Source: CAVRQM01 sp963723455
GTDB taxonomy: Bacteria > Pseudomonadota > Alphaproteobacteria > Acetobacterales > Acetobacteraceae
Length of the DNA stretch: 64,000 nt
Assembly (NCBI GenBank): GCA_963723455.1
Contig: CAVRQM010000001.1
Location: 186,001 to 250,000, forward strand
Direction: 5' to 3'
Numbering within the stretch: position 1 is the stretch's first letter; each line of letters opens with the position of its first letter. The notes under the pieces are model-generated. The model was not told the origin of the DNA. It was given only the letters and a program-made list of their open reading frames with translations, and searched no databases. Made by a program: the position numbers and the translations under genes. Positions 46,131-56,151 of this stretch are shown piece after piece.

Positions 46131-47937
46131 TCACGCATCCATCTTGAGCGCAGCCAGGAAGGCGCTCTGCGGGATTTCCACCTTGCCGAACTGGCGCATC
46201 CGCTTCTTGCCTTCCTTCTGCTTGTCCAGCAGCTTGCGCTTGCGGCTGATGTCGCCGCCGTAGCACTTGGCGGTCACGTCCTTGGACAGCGCGCTGATGG
46301 TCTCGCGCGCGATCACCCGCCCCCCGATCGCCGCCTGGATGGCGATCTTGAACAGCTGCTTGGGGATCAGCTCCTTCAGCTTGGCGCAGATCGAGCGCCC
46401 GCGCGCCTCGGCCACGCTGCGATGGGCGATGAACGACAGCGCATCGACCGGATCCTGGTTCACCAGGATCGCAATGCGCACCAGGTCGCCCTCGGCGTAG
46501 CCGTCCATCGCGTAATCGAAGCTGGCATAGCCGCGGGTGACCGATTTCAGCCGGTCGTAGAAGTCGAACACCACCTCGTTCAGGGGCAGCCGGTACACCG
46601 CCATCGCGCGGTTGCCGACATAGGTCAGGTCCGCCTGCTGGCCGCGCCGCTCGTTGCACAGCGTCAGCACCGAGCCGAGATATTCGTCCGGCACCATGAT
46701 CGTGGCGCGAATCCACGGCTCCTCGATATGGTCGATAACGCTGCCGTCCGGCATGTCGGCCGGATTGTGCAGTTCCTCGGCGATGCCGTTGGTGCGGTGC
46801 AGGCGATAGACCACGCTGGGGGCGGTGGCGATCAGGTCCAGGTCGAACTCGCGGCTCAGCCGCTCCTGGATGATCTCCAGGTGCAGCAGGCCCAGGAAGC
46901 CGCAGCGATAGCCGAAGCCGAGGGCGGCCGAGCTTTCCGCCTCGTAGTGGAACGAGGAATCGTTCAGCCGCAGCTTGCCCAGGCTGTCGCGCAGCTTTTC
47001 GAAATCGTCGGCATCGACCGGAAACAGGCCGCACCAGACCACCGGCACCGATGGTTTGAAGCCGGGCAGCGGGGCCGCCGCCGGGTGGCGGTCGTCGGTG
47101 ATGGTGTCGCCCACGTTGCAGTCGGCCACGGTCTTGATCGCCGCGGTGATGTAGCCCATCTCGCCCGGCCCAAGATCGTCCATCGGAACCATGCGCGGCG
47201 TGAACACGCCGACCTGCTCGACGGTGTGGGCCGACCCCTGGCTCATCATGCGGATCTTCTGGCCGCGCCGGATGCGGCCGTCCTTGACGCGCAGCAGGAT
47301 GATGACGCCGAGATACTGGTCGTACCAGCTATCGACCAGCAGCGCCGTCAGCGGCGCGTCGGCGTCGCCCTCGGGCGGCGGCAGGCGCGTGACCAGCGCC
47401 TCCAGCACGCCCTCGATGTTCAGGCCGGTCTTGGCCGAGATCATCACCGCGTCGGATGCGTCCAGGCCGATCACGTCCTCGATCTGCTGCTTCACGCGGT
47501 CGGGCTCGGCGGCCGGCAGGTCGATCTTGTTCAGCACCGGCACGATCTCGTGGTTCGCCTCGATCGCCTGATAGACGTTGGCGAGCGTCTGCGCCTCGAC
47601 ACCCTGGGAGGCATCGACCACCAGCAGCGATCCCTCGCAGGCGGCCAGCGAGCGGGAGACCTCGTATGCGAAGTCGACGTGGCCCGGCGTGTCCATCAGG
47701 TTCAGTACGTAGAGTCTGCCCGTCCCGCGCCGGATAGCTGAGGCGCACGGTCTGCGCCTTGATGGTGATGCCGCGTTCCTTCTCCAGCTCCATGTTGTCG
47801 AGCACCTGCTCGGTCATGTCGCGCTCGGACAGTCCGCCGGTGGCCTGGATCAGCCGGTCGGCAAGCGTCGACTTGCCGTGGTCGATATGGGCGATGATCG
47901 AGAAGTTGCGGATCAGGGAGAGCGGGGTGGAGGTCAT
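46131..47937 (-). pseudogene. lepA: Elongation factor 4 (LepA), one frame break
   Basis: This ribosome-associated GTPase has G1 in AHIDHGKSTLADRL, G3 in DTPGHVDFAYEVSR, G4 in NKIDLPAAEPD and the LepA C-terminal domain (KCYGGDISRKRKLLDKQKEG). The frame shifts near 47714 between RLSYPARDGQT and YVLNLMDTPGHV; one inserted base explains it and leaves 601 aa, the standard length. Everything else is intact, so an error in the sequence is more likely than loss of the gene. Confidence 0.93.
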
Positions 47938-48057
47938 GTGTCGAAACGATCCTGGCGAATGTTGCCGTCAGCCGCGCCCGGCGCGACCGAGTGGTAGCGC
48001 AGAGTGAGCATCACAATTGGCAACCCGTCGCGGTGCCCGCTCCTGTTTTCTATCAAG

Positions 48058-50520
48058 CTAACGTAGCACCGCCCCGGTCGCCTTGCCCACCGCCGCCACC
48101 ACCCGCGCGCAGGCCGCCTCGATCTCCGCGTCGGTCAGCGTCCGTTCGCCCGGCTGGAACGTCACTTCCAGGCCGAGCGATTTCTGTCCGGCGGCGAGCC
48201 TTTCGCCCTCATAGGCGTCGAACAGCGCCACGGCCGCCACCAACGCTCGGTCAGCGCCGCGCGCCGCGCGCAGCACCGCTTCGGCCGGCACCTCACGCGG
48301 CAATGCGAAGGCGAAATCCCGCCGCACCGGCTGGAACGCCGGCAGTTCGGGGGCCGCCCGGCGCCGCCGCTTCGGCTCGGCGATGGCGGCCAGGAAGACC
48401 TGCATGGCCACCACGGGCCCAGCCAAATCCAGCGCCGCCAACACGCGCGGATGCAGTTCGCCGAACATCGCCAGCACCGTCCTCGGCCCTTGCCGGATCA
48501 CCCCGGAGCGGCCCGGATGGAACCAGTCCGGGGCATCGGCGGTGGTGGACAGCGCCTCGCCCGGGGCGCCGAGCGCGGCCAGCACCGCCAGCGCGTCGCC
48601 GCGCGCGTCCATCGCGTCCACCGGGCGAGCCGGCGCGATCCAGCTGCGCGGCGTCTGTCCGGCGCGCAGCGCGGCCGCCACATGCGCCTGGCCGGCGGCG
48701 TCGGTGCCGGTGAAGGCGGGGCCGACCTCGAACAGACCGAGATCGGCGAAGCCGCGCGCCGCGTTGCGCGCGGCGGCCAGGACCAGCGTCGCGATCGGCG
48801 TCGGGCGCAACTGGTCCAGGTCGGCCGCGATCGGATTTTCCAGCGTCAGCGCCGGGTCGCCGCCGCCGAACAGCGTCGCCTGGCCGCGCGCCATGAAGCT
48901 GAAGGTGACGCATTCAGCCAGACCGGACGCCGCCAGAACTCGCTGGGCAAGCGCCGCCCGCCCAAGTCGGGGCGACAGGCTGGGCGGCGGCACCGGCGCC
49001 ACCGGCGGCAGCGAGACCGGCGCGATGCGGTCCAGGCCGTGCAGCCGCAGCACCTCCTCGATCAGATCGGCTTCCGGCTCGGCCTCAAGCCGGCCCTCGG
49101 CGGCGATCGCCGCGCGCGACGGGTCCAGGTCGGCGGCGGGATCCAGCGCGCCGATGCCGGCGATGTCGTTGCGCCACGGCGGCACGTCCACCGTCACCCC
49201 AGCCGCCTCGCGCGCGACCACGCCGAAGCCGAGCGCGGTCAGCGACGCCACCGCCGCATCCGGCGCGATGTCCACTCCGCCCAGCCCGGTCAGCCTGGAA
49301 AACCGCATCGCGGCCCGGCGCTGCCAGGCAGGTTCGGCACCGGCCTCGACCACCTCGCTCGCCTCGCCGCCGCACAGGTCCAGGATCATCCGGGTCGCCG
49401 CCTCGACCGCGTCGGGCAGTAGCGACGGGTCGATGCCACGCTCGAACCGCTGCCGCGCATCCGAGACGACCTGGTGCCGCCGCCCGGTCAGCGCCACGCG
49501 CACCGGGTCGAACAGCGCGCATTCCAGGAATACGGTGCTGGTCGCCTCGGTGCAGCCGGTCGCCACACCGCCAATCACGCCAGCCAGCGACTGCGCGCCG
49601 GCGGCGTCGGCGATGACGCAGTCCTCGGCATCGACCACATAGGATTTGCCGTTCAGCGCGCTCAGCGTCTCGCCCGCGCCCCGGCGGAGGGTCAGCACGG
49701 AACCCGCGATCCGCCCGGCGTCGAACACATGCAGCGGGCGGCCGAGATCGACAGTAAAAAAGTTGGTCACATCGACCAGCACGTTGATCGGACGCAAGCC
49801 GATCGACAGCAGCCGATCAGCCAGCCATTTCGGGCTGGGGCCGTTGCGCAGCCCCCGGATGGTGCGGCCGAGGATCCAGGGGCATGCCTCCGGCATCTCC
49901 AGCGACCAGCTCCAGGGACTCTCGAAGCGCGCCGGCACCGGCTCGGGCCGCCAGGGCTTCAGCCGGCCGATGCCGGCGGCGGCCAGGTCGCGCGCGACCC
50001 CGCGCACGCCCAGCGCGTCGCCGCGGTTCGGCGTCACCCCGATCTCGATCACCGGGTCGTCCAGGCCGGCCCATGTCGCATAGGACTCGCCGACCGGCGC
50101 ATCCTGCGGCAGTTCGACGATGCCGGAATGGTCGTCGCCCAGCGCCATCTCGCGGTAGCTGAGCAGCATCCCGGCACTCTGCACGCCGCGGATCTCGCCC
50201 ACCTTCAGCGTGATGCCGGTGCCGGGGATATGCGCGCCGGGCGGCGCGAAAACCGCCTTCATCCCCGTGCGAGCATTGGGCGCGCCGCACACCACCGAGA
50301 CCAGGCCCTCGCCCGCATCGACGCGGCAGGCGCGCAGCCGGTCGGCGTTCGGGTGCGGCGCGGCCTCGACCACATGGGCGATGCGGAACGGCGCCAGCGC
50401 CGCCGCCGGATCGACCACGCCCTCCAGCTCCAGCCCGATCGCCGTCAGCGTATCGGTGATGGCGGCCAGCCCGGCCCCGGTTTCCAGGTGCGTGCGCAGC
50501 CAGGACAGCGAGAACTTCAC
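48058..50520 (-). CDS. pheT: Phenylalanine-tRNA ligase beta subunit
   Basis: This 820-aa subunit has an EMAP-like tRNA-binding domain near residues 35-145 (PHPNADRLRACRVDAG), B3/B4 editing-domain segments (VFLECALFDPVRVALTGRRH), B5, the catalytic-like core and a C-terminal anticodon-binding FDX-ACB domain (PVRRDFAFALPREV). I chose the GTG one base after the pheS stop because the protein then starts VKFSLSWLRTHLE like its homologues. An ATG 15 bases upstream would overlap pheS. Confidence 0.95.
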   Translation of the reverse strand: MKFSLSWLRTHLETGAGLAAITDTLTAIGLELEGVVDPAAALAPFRIAHVVEAAPHPNADRLRACRVDAGEGLVSVVCGAPNARTGMKAVFAPPGAHIPGTGITLKVGEIRGVQSAGMLLSYREMALGDDHSGIVELPQDAPVGESYATWAGLDDPVIEIGVTPNRGDALGVRGVARDLAAAGIGRLKPWRPEPVPARFESPWSWSLEMPEACPWILGRTIRGLRNGPSPKWLADRLLSIGLRPINVLVDVTNFFTVDLGRPLHVFDAGRIAGSVLTLRRGAGETLSALNGKSYVVDAEDCVIADAAGAQSLAGVIGGVATGCTEATSTVFLECALFDPVRVALTGRRHQVVSDARQRFERGIDPSLLPDAVEAATRMILDLCGGEASEVVEAGAEPAWQRRAAMRFSRLTGLGGVDIAPDAAVASLTALGFGVVAREAAGVTVDVPPWRNDIAGIGALDPAADLDPSRAAIAAEGRLEAEPEADLIEEVLRLHGLDRIAPVSLPPVAPVPPPSLSPRLGRAALAQRVLAASGLAECVTFSFMARGQATLFGGGDPALTLENPIAADLDQLRPTPIATLVLAAARNAARGFADLGLFEVGPAFTGTDAAGQAHVAAALRAGQTPRSWIAPARPVDAMDARGDALAVLAALGAPGEALSTTADAPDWFHPGRSGVIRQGPRTVLAMFGELHPRVLAALDLAGPVVAMQVFLAAIAEPKRRRRAAPELPAFQPVRRDFAFALPREVPAEAVLRAARGADRALVAAVALFDAYEGERLAAGQKSLGLEVTFQPGERTLTDAEIEAACARVVAAVGKATGAVLR

Positions 50521-50521
50521 C

Positions 50522-51589
50522 TCACAGCCCCTCATGCAGCATTGCCGGCGCCAGCGGCGACGTGCCGTAGTGCCGCAGCCAGCGGATGTCGCTGTCGTAG
50601 AACGGCCGCAGGTCGGGGATGCCGTGCTTCAGCATCGTCACCCGCTCTACCCCCATGCCGAAAGCGAAGCCCTGCCACTCGCGCGGGTCGATCCCGCAAT
50701 TGGCCAGCACCTTGGGGTGGACCATGCCGCTGCCGAGGATCTCCAGCCAGTCGCCGCCAGCCCCGATCTCGCCGGTGCGGCGGTTCCAGCCGACATCGAC
50801 CTCCATCGACGGCTCGGTGAACGGGAAGTAGGACGAGCGAAAGCGCACCGGCAGCGAGGCGATGCCAAAGAACGTGCGCAGGAAATCGACCAGGCAGCCC
50901 TTCAGGTGCGCCAGCGTGATGTGCCGGTCGATGGCGATGCCTTCGCACTGGTGGAACATCGGGCTGTGCGTTGCGTCATGGTCGGCGCGATAGGTGCGGC
51001 CGGGCGCGATCACCCGCAGCGGCGGCGGCGCCTGCAGCATCGAGATGATCTGCACGTCCGACGTCTGCGTGCGCAGCACCAGCTTGCGGCCGTCGCGCGT
51101 CCCCGGCATATAGAACGTGTCGTGATCGGCGCGCGCCGGATGATGCGCCGGGATGTTCAGCGCCGAAAAGTTGAACCACTCGGTCTGCACGTCCAGCCCT
51201 TCGCCGACGGCGAACCCCATCGCCCCGAAGATTGCGGCCATTTCCTCCATCGTGCGGCTGATCGGGTGGATCAGCCCGGCCGGCGCCGGGCGCGGCGGCA
51301 GCGTCACGTCCAGGCGCTCGGCGGCCAGCCGCGCATCCAGCGCCGCCGCGTCGAGCGCGGCGCGACGCGCCTCGATCGCCTGTTCCAGCTCGGCCTTGAG
51401 GTGGTTCAGGGCCGCGCCCCGCTCCCGTCGCTGCTCGGGTTCGGCGCGGCCCAACTCCTTCAGCAACGCGGTCAGCCGCCCGGACTTGCCCAGCACACCT
51501 ATCCGCACCGCATCCCAGGCGCGCAGGTCGGACGCGGCGGCCAGGGCGGCATCGGTGTCCGCCCGCAGGGCGGCGAGGTCGTCGGTCAT
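50522..51589 (-). CDS. pheS: Phenylalanine-tRNA ligase alpha subunit
   Basis: This 355-aa catalytic subunit has an N-terminal coiled coil (residues 1-90) and class II motifs: motif 2 region TYRADHDATHSPMFHQCEG and motif 3 region FAFGMGVERVTMLKHGI. It charges tRNA-Phe together with PheT, whose gene begins one base after this stop. It follows rplT by 91 bases in the rpmI-rplT-pheS-pheT order. Confidence 0.96.
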   Translation of the reverse strand: MTDDLAALRADTDAALAAASDLRAWDAVRIGVLGKSGRLTALLKELGRAEPEQRRERGAALNHLKAELEQAIEARRAALDAAALDARLAAERLDVTLPPRPAPAGLIHPISRTMEEMAAIFGAMGFAVGEGLDVQTEWFNFSALNIPAHHPARADHDTFYMPGTRDGRKLVLRTQTSDVQIISMLQAPPPLRVIAPGRTYRADHDATHSPMFHQCEGIAIDRHITLAHLKGCLVDFLRTFFGIASLPVRFRSSYFPFTEPSMEVDVGWNRRTGEIGAGGDWLEILGSGMVHPKVLANCGIDPREWQGFAFGMGVERVTMLKHGIPDLRPFYDSDIRWLRHYGTSPLAPAMLHEGL

Positions 51590-51680
51590 GGCGGCTCCGA
51601 AAAGTCTGGCCGGAACGAGGAACGCCAGAGCGATTAGCTCACCGGCACCGCGGCGTCACACATGGACGGCCCCGCCCGTT

Positions 51681-52067
51681 TCAGGCGGCGGCCGCCTCCG
51701 GACCCGCAGACTCCGGTGCGGACGCCTGCACCTGGCGAACGATGGCCGCGAAGCTGGCCGGGTCGTCGTAGGCGATGGCCGCGAGCACCTTGCGGTCTAT
51801 CACGATCCCGGCGCGCTTCAGCCCCTCGATGAAGCGGCTGTACGTCAGGCCGTGCTCGCGCACCGCAGCGTTGATGCGCTGGATCCACAAGCCGCGGAAC
51901 TCGCGCTTTTTCACCCGCCGGTCCCGATAGGCGTATTGCAGCGACTTCTCCAGCCGCTCCAGCGCGATCCGGTAGTTGGTCGAGCTGCGGCCGACGAACC
52001 CCTTGCTGGCGTCCAGGACCTTCTTGTGTCGGGCGTGCGTGGTGACGCCCCGCTTTACACGAGCCAT
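51681..52067 (-). CDS. rplT: 50S ribosomal protein L20
   Basis: This 128-aa protein begins MARVKRGVTTHARHKKVL, carries the L20 signature (YAYRDRRVKKREFRGLWIQR) and ends in an Ala/Glu-rich tail slightly longer than in E. coli. It binds 23S rRNA and often represses its own operon through the mRNA leader. It is 16 bases after rpmI. Confidence 0.97.
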   Translation of the reverse strand: MARVKRGVTTHARHKKVLDASKGFVGRSSTNYRIALERLEKSLQYAYRDRRVKKREFRGLWIQRINAAVREHGLTYSRFIEGLKRAGIVIDRKVLAAIAYDDPASFAAIVRQVQASAPESAGPEAAAA

Positions 52068-52083
52068 TGCGTGCTACTCCTGC

Positions 52084-52287
52084 TCAACCCAGACCGTACG
52101 GCGCCCACTGCTTGACGGTCAGCCCGTCAGCATGGGTCAGCGTCTGGCTGCCGCGGTTCTGCCGCTTCATCTTCTGCGGCCGGTTGATCAGTCCGTGACG
52201 CTTCATTCCCGGCCCGGCCAGCACCTTGCCGGTGGCGGTGATCTTGAAGCGCTTTTTGACCGAGGACTTGGTCTTAAGCTTGGGCAT
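52084..52287 (-). CDS. rpmI: 50S ribosomal protein L35
   Basis: This 67-aa basic protein begins MPKLKTKSSVKKRFKITATG and has the L35 signature KRHGLINRPQKMKRQNRG. The start is preceded by AGGAGACCCAA, a strong ribosome-binding site. The longer open frame upstream is not conserved and is rejected. It is the first gene of the operon; infC is not beside it. Confidence 0.97.
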   Translation of the reverse strand: MPKLKTKSSVKKRFKITATGKVLAGPGMKRHGLINRPQKMKRQNRGSQTLTHADGLTVKQWAPYGLG

Positions 52288-52316
52288 TTGGGTCTCCTTA
52301 CGGTCATGCGTCGCGG

Positions 52317-52340
52317 CCGGGCATGCCCATACAGGCCCGG
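52317..52340 (-). promoter_or_regulatory. Leader hairpin upstream of rpmI
   Basis: CCGGGC (52317-52322) pairs with GCCCGG (52335-52340) around a 12-base loop that contains further GGGC/GCCC pairing. It lies in the short leader between the promoter and the rpmI start. An L20-type autoregulatory site is possible, but only the stem is seen. Confidence 0.35.
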
Positions 52341-52358
52341 CGCGCAGACGAAGCGCGC

Positions 52359-52387
52359 GATATAGGCGGTGGGGCGCGGCGAGGCAA
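52359..52387 (-). promoter_or_regulatory. Sigma-70-type promoter for rpmI-rplT-pheS-pheT
   Basis: On the minus strand TTGCCT (52387-52382) and TATATC (52364-52359) are separated by 17 bases. Each matches four of six consensus positions. The start of transcription would give a leader of about 65 bases before the rpmI ATG. Confidence 0.5.
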
Positions 52388-52457
52388 GCCGCGCACCGGC
52401 CCGCAACGCCACCTGGGGCGGCAATGCCCTGTTCATCGCCGGGTGCGAAGCTGGCGC

Positions 52458-52850
52458 ATGCGCGATCCCGCCCTCGCCACCGTGCTGCAACTCTTGCTTC
52501 TCGGGGCGACGCTGGGCGGCTGCGCGCCATTCAATGCGGCGGCGGGAGCGCTTGCCGGGGTCGATGCTGTGGTGACGGTGCCGGTGTTCGGACGCGGCCT
52601 GGGCGATCTGGCGTATTCCGCGATCTCCGGCCGCGATTGCTCGGTCGTTCGCCTTGAGCAGGGCCGCAGCTACTGCGTCCCGCGCGACGGGCCGCCGCCG
52701 CCGCCGGTGTTCTGCACGCGCAGCCTCGGGGCGGTCGATTGCTGGGCCTATCCCGCCACCCTCCCCGACCATCCGACGCCGGTCGCCGATACGCCGGGCC
52801 TGACGCCGGAACAGGACGCCAACCGGCTGGCGCGCTGGCCGGACCTGTAG
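52458..52850 (+). CDS. Small lipoprotein of unknown function
   Basis: This 130-aa protein has a lipoprotein signal (LATVLQLLLLGATLGGC, Cys at residue 22), a short helical stretch (FNAAAGALAGVDAVVTVPVFG) and two Cys-containing loops (GRDCSVVRLEQGRSYCVPR, VFCTRSLGAVDCW) that may form disulfides. The C-terminus is Pro-rich. I do not recognise a family. It is divergent from rpmI. Confidence 0.65.
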   Translation: MRDPALATVLQLLLLGATLGGCAPFNAAAGALAGVDAVVTVPVFGRGLGDLAYSAISGRDCSVVRLEQGRSYCVPRDGPPPPPVFCTRSLGAVDCWAYPATLPDHPTPVADTPGLTPEQDANRLARWPDL

Positions 52851-52854
52851 CGGC

Positions 52855-53441
52855 GTGCGGGCCGGCTTCCGTGGCCGGGCGGTCCGCGTCACCGTTGCCG
52901 GGTCTTCGCCGGGGGGCTGTGCGGATGCCAGCGCTGCAAGTCTGTTAGCCGCAGCGTCGCTCTCCGCCGTGCTCGGCGGCGGGATCCCGGCCTGGACGCA
53001 GGCGGCCGCTTCACCGTCGGGCATCAGCGTCGCGGGCGACGTGCAACACGCCGCCAGCAACTCGCCCGACATGCGGCCGCAGATGCCGCCGACCCGACTT
53101 GATGTCACATTCGGCTCCTGTGCCGGGCCGGTCAGCGCGAGCTTTACCGGCGTGCTGCCGTGGATCTGTTGCAGCGGGCGGGTGTGGTGACGGATCAGGG
53201 CCGAGAAGGCGATTTTGCCGAAGGCAGTCGTGGCCAGCGGCCGCGACGGCTCCACGCGGTCTTTCCGCTGGGCGAGATCGATCCGAGCTTCGGCAGCCAC
53301 AAGGTGATCGTGGCCTATCTGAAGGACGGCAAGCGGCTCGACGCCAGAACCGGCTTCCCACGGATCATCGCGCCGGGCGACAAGGAGGGTGGCCGTCACG
53401 TCTCCGCGCTCCAGTGGGTCCGGGTTGTCGAGGTCCGCTGA
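52855..53441 (+). pseudogene. Sulfite-oxidase-type molybdopterin domain protein, multiple frame breaks
   Basis: Segments of a small SUOX-fold, molybdopterin-binding protein are spread over frames: VAGDVQHAASNSPDMRPQMP and TRLDVTFGS in one, DLLQRAGVVTDQG in a second, KAVVASGRDGST in a third, and AVFPLGEIDPSFGSH to HVSALQWVRVVEVR back in the second. At least three shifts are needed (near 53170, 53215 and 53255). This clustering is denser than elsewhere in the window, so real decay is more likely here. The N-terminus looks like an export signal, and moeA lies downstream. Confidence 0.65.
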
Positions 53442-53573
53442 GAGCCTGCCTCACGGATCGCTGACATCCCGCCCGGGTCGGGCCGCGTGAAGCCGAGATG
53501 CGCAATGTGCATGGCCGGTTTGCCGGTCCCGTCCCTATAATCGTTCTATGGATTCCGTCCCGAAAGCGCCGTG

Positions 53574-54813
53574 ATGCAGAAGCAGGTCTCCGCCCCGTTC
53601 GACGCGACCCGGGCGCGTCCGCCCGTCCCGCACGCCGCCGAGCAGGCCGACGCTGGCGATCCTGCTGGCGCTCAGCGCCTCGCACATGATGAACGACACG
53701 ATGCAGTCGGTCATCCAGGCGCTGTATCCGATGTTCCAGGCCAGCTACGGCCTGCGCTACGGCCAGATCGAACTCATCACCCTGGCATTCCAGCTCACCG
53801 CCTCGATCCTGCAGCCGCTGGTCGGCATGTACACCGACCGCCGGCCGCTGCCGTATTCGCTTGCGGTCGGCATGGGTTCCACCCTGGTCGGACTGCTGCT
53901 GCTGTCGCGCGCAGATTCGTTCCTGGCGATCCTGGGCTCGGCGGCGCTGGTCGGCGTCGGCAGCTCGATCTTTCACCCGGAAAGCTCCCGGGTGGCGCGC
54001 ATGGCTTCGGGCGGCCGCTACGGCTTTGCGCAGGCGCTGTTCCAGGTGGGCGGCAACACCGGATCCTCGCTGGGCCCGCTGCTGGCCGCCTTCATCGTGG
54101 TGCCGCTGGGCCAGCACAGCGTTCAGTACGTGGCGCTGATCGCGTTGGTGGGCATGATCGTGCTGTTCAATGTCGGGCGCTGGTATGCCGGCCACCTGCA
54201 TCTGCTGCGGCCGAAAGCCGCCCGTGTGGCCGACGGCTTTGCGGCGCTGTCGCGCGGGCGCGTGCTGGGCGCGCTGGCGATCCTGATGGCGCTGATGTTC
54301 TCGAAGTTCGTCTATCTCGCCAGCCTGAGCACCTATTTCACCTTCTACCTGATCCACAAATTCGGCATCTCGGTGCAGGCCGCACAAATCGACCTGTTCG
54401 TGTTCCTGGGCGCGGGCGCGGTCGGCACTTTCCTGGGCGGCCCGATCGGTGACCGGATTGGGCGAAAGTACCTGATCTGGGGGTCGATCCTGGGTGTGCT
54501 GCCGTTCACCCTGGCGCTGCCCTATGTCGGGCTGACCGGAACGTTGATCCTGATTGTGCCGATCGGTCTGATCCTGTCCTCGGCCTTCTCGGCGATCGTG
54601 GTGTTCGCGCAGGAGCTGGTGCCAGGCAAGATCGGCCTGATCTCCGGCATGTTCTTCGGCCTCGCCTTCGGTCTGGGCGGCCTCGGCGCGGCCGGGCTTG
54701 GACTGTTGGCCGACGCCCGCGGCATCGAGTATGTGTATCGCCTCTGCGCGTTCCTGCCGGCGATCGGACTGCTGACCGCGTTCCTGCCCGATCTGCAGCG
54801 CCGCGCCGCCTAG
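53574..54813 (+). pseudogene. MFS transporter of the fosmidomycin-resistance (Fsr) type, one frame break
   Basis: The main part is a 12-helix major-facilitator protein with the Fsr-type opening SASHMMNDTMQSVIQALYP and LQPLVGMYTDRRPLPYSLAV, the GxxxDRxGRK loop GGPIGDRIGRKYLIWG, and an intact C-terminus. The first 25 residues (MQKQVSAPFDATRARPPVPH) are in another frame, and the break near 53650 needs one inserted base to be removed, giving 412 aa. Family members export fosmidomycin or other small compounds; the natural substrate is unknown. A start at the internal Met pair would lose the first membrane helix. Confidence 0.8.
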
Positions 54814-54840
54814 CCGGTCACGACCACCTATATCGTCGGA

Positions 54841-56088
54841 ATGGCCCAGCTTTCCGACGACTGCTTCGCCTTTGGCGGCAGCCTGCTCACCATCGACGAC
54901 GCGCTGCGCATCATCGCGGCGGAGACGCGCTGCGTGACGGGGATCGAGGCGGTGCCGCTGCTCCAGGCTGATGGACGCACTCTGGCGCACGATGTGGTCG
55001 CGCCTGTCGATCTGCCGCCCTTCGACAATGCGGCCGTGGACGGGTATGCGGTGCGGCTGGCCGACCTGGATCGCGGCCCGGTCCTGCCGGTGGTCGGGCG
55101 GCTGGCGGCGGGGGCTCCGGCGGACGCGGCCCTGGAGTCTGGCTCCACGCGACGGATCTTCACCGGCGCGGCGCTGCCCGACGGGGCCGACACGGTGTTC
55201 ATGCAGGAGGACGTGCACCAGGAGGCATCCGGCGCGATCCGGTTTCCGCGCGGTCTGCGTCGCGGCGCAAATACCCGAACGCGCGGCGAGGATGTCATGC
55301 GCGGCGCCCTGGCGCTGCCTGCCGGCCGCGTGCTGCGCGCGCAGGATCTGGGTTTGGCGGCAGCGCTCGGGCTGCGTGAGCTGCCCGCGCGTCGCCCCGT
55401 CCAAGTCGCCCTGTTCTCAACCGGCGATGAGTTGGTCGAGCCGGGGCTGCCGGTGCTGCCGGCGCAGCGGTATGACGCCAATCGTGTCCTGCTTTCGGCC
55501 TTGCTCAGCCGCGCCGGAGCATCGGTCACCGATCTCGGCATTTTGCCTGATCGACGCGAGGTGATTGCGGCCGAGCTCTCGGCATGCGCGGACCGGCACG
55601 ATCTCGTCCTGACATCGGGCGGAGTATCGACCGGAGAGGAGGATCATGTACGGGCGGCGATCGAGGCAAATGGCCGGGTGATGTTCTGGCGTCTGGCCAT
55701 CAAGCCGGGCCGCCCGGTGGCGATGGGGAGCATACGCGGGACGAGATTCGTGGGGTTGCCGGGCAATCCCGTGGCCGCCTTCGTCACCTTCGTCAGTCTT
55801 GTCCGCCCCCTGATCGCCGCGCTCGGCGGCTCAACTCTCGTCGAGCCGCCGGACATTCGCGTGCGCGCGGCCTTCTCGTACCGCAAGAAAGCAGGCCGCC
55901 GGGAATACCTGCGGGTGAGGATCGCCGCGGGCGCGGAGGGCTGGGACGCGCGCAAACATCCGGTCGAAGGCGCGGGAATCCTTGCCTCGCTGACCGAGAG
56001 CGATGGGCTGGCCGAACTGGCGGAGACGGTGACGGCGGTATCGCCGGGCGACCCGATCCGGTTCCTACCCTATGGCCTCATCACCTGA
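54841..56088 (+). CDS. moeA: Molybdopterin molybdenumtransferase
   Basis: This 415-aa MoeA inserts molybdate into adenylylated molybdopterin. The conserved PPFDNAAVDGYAVRLADLD, TGAALPDGADTVFMQEDV, the MPT-binding VALFSTGDELVEPG and TSGGVSTGEEDHVRAA are present, with the C-terminal beta-barrel domain (residues 330-415). It lies 27 bases after the Fsr-like gene. A nearby molybdopterin-domain gene fits, though MoeA serves the whole cell. Confidence 0.95.
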   Translation: MAQLSDDCFAFGGSLLTIDDALRIIAAETRCVTGIEAVPLLQADGRTLAHDVVAPVDLPPFDNAAVDGYAVRLADLDRGPVLPVVGRLAAGAPADAALESGSTRRIFTGAALPDGADTVFMQEDVHQEASGAIRFPRGLRRGANTRTRGEDVMRGALALPAGRVLRAQDLGLAAALGLRELPARRPVQVALFSTGDELVEPGLPVLPAQRYDANRVLLSALLSRAGASVTDLGILPDRREVIAAELSACADRHDLVLTSGGVSTGEEDHVRAAIEANGRVMFWRLAIKPGRPVAMGSIRGTRFVGLPGNPVAAFVTFVSLVRPLIAALGGSTLVEPPDIRVRAAFSYRKKAGRREYLRVRIAAGAEGWDARKHPVEGAGILASLTESDGLAELAETVTAVSPGDPIRFLPYGLIT

Positions 56089-56151
56089 AAAACGACGACC
56101 AGGCCACAGCCGAGCCGCCGTTCCTCCTGACCCGTCCTCGTCCGCGCGTGC

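Noticed and set aside
52288..52530. N-terminal extension of rpmI to 52530
   Set aside because: L35 starts at MPKLKTK with a strong ribosome-binding site, and the upstream codons overlap the promoter.
53548..53574. Eight-codon reading frame MDSVPKAP ending at the Fsr-like gene
   Set aside because: It could be a leader peptide, but it has no supporting feature and lies where frame errors are frequent.
53365..55404. 679-aa minus-strand reading frame over the Fsr-like and moeA genes
   Set aside because: It is rich in Gln, Arg and His with no motif, while the plus strand encodes recognisable MFS and MoeA proteins.
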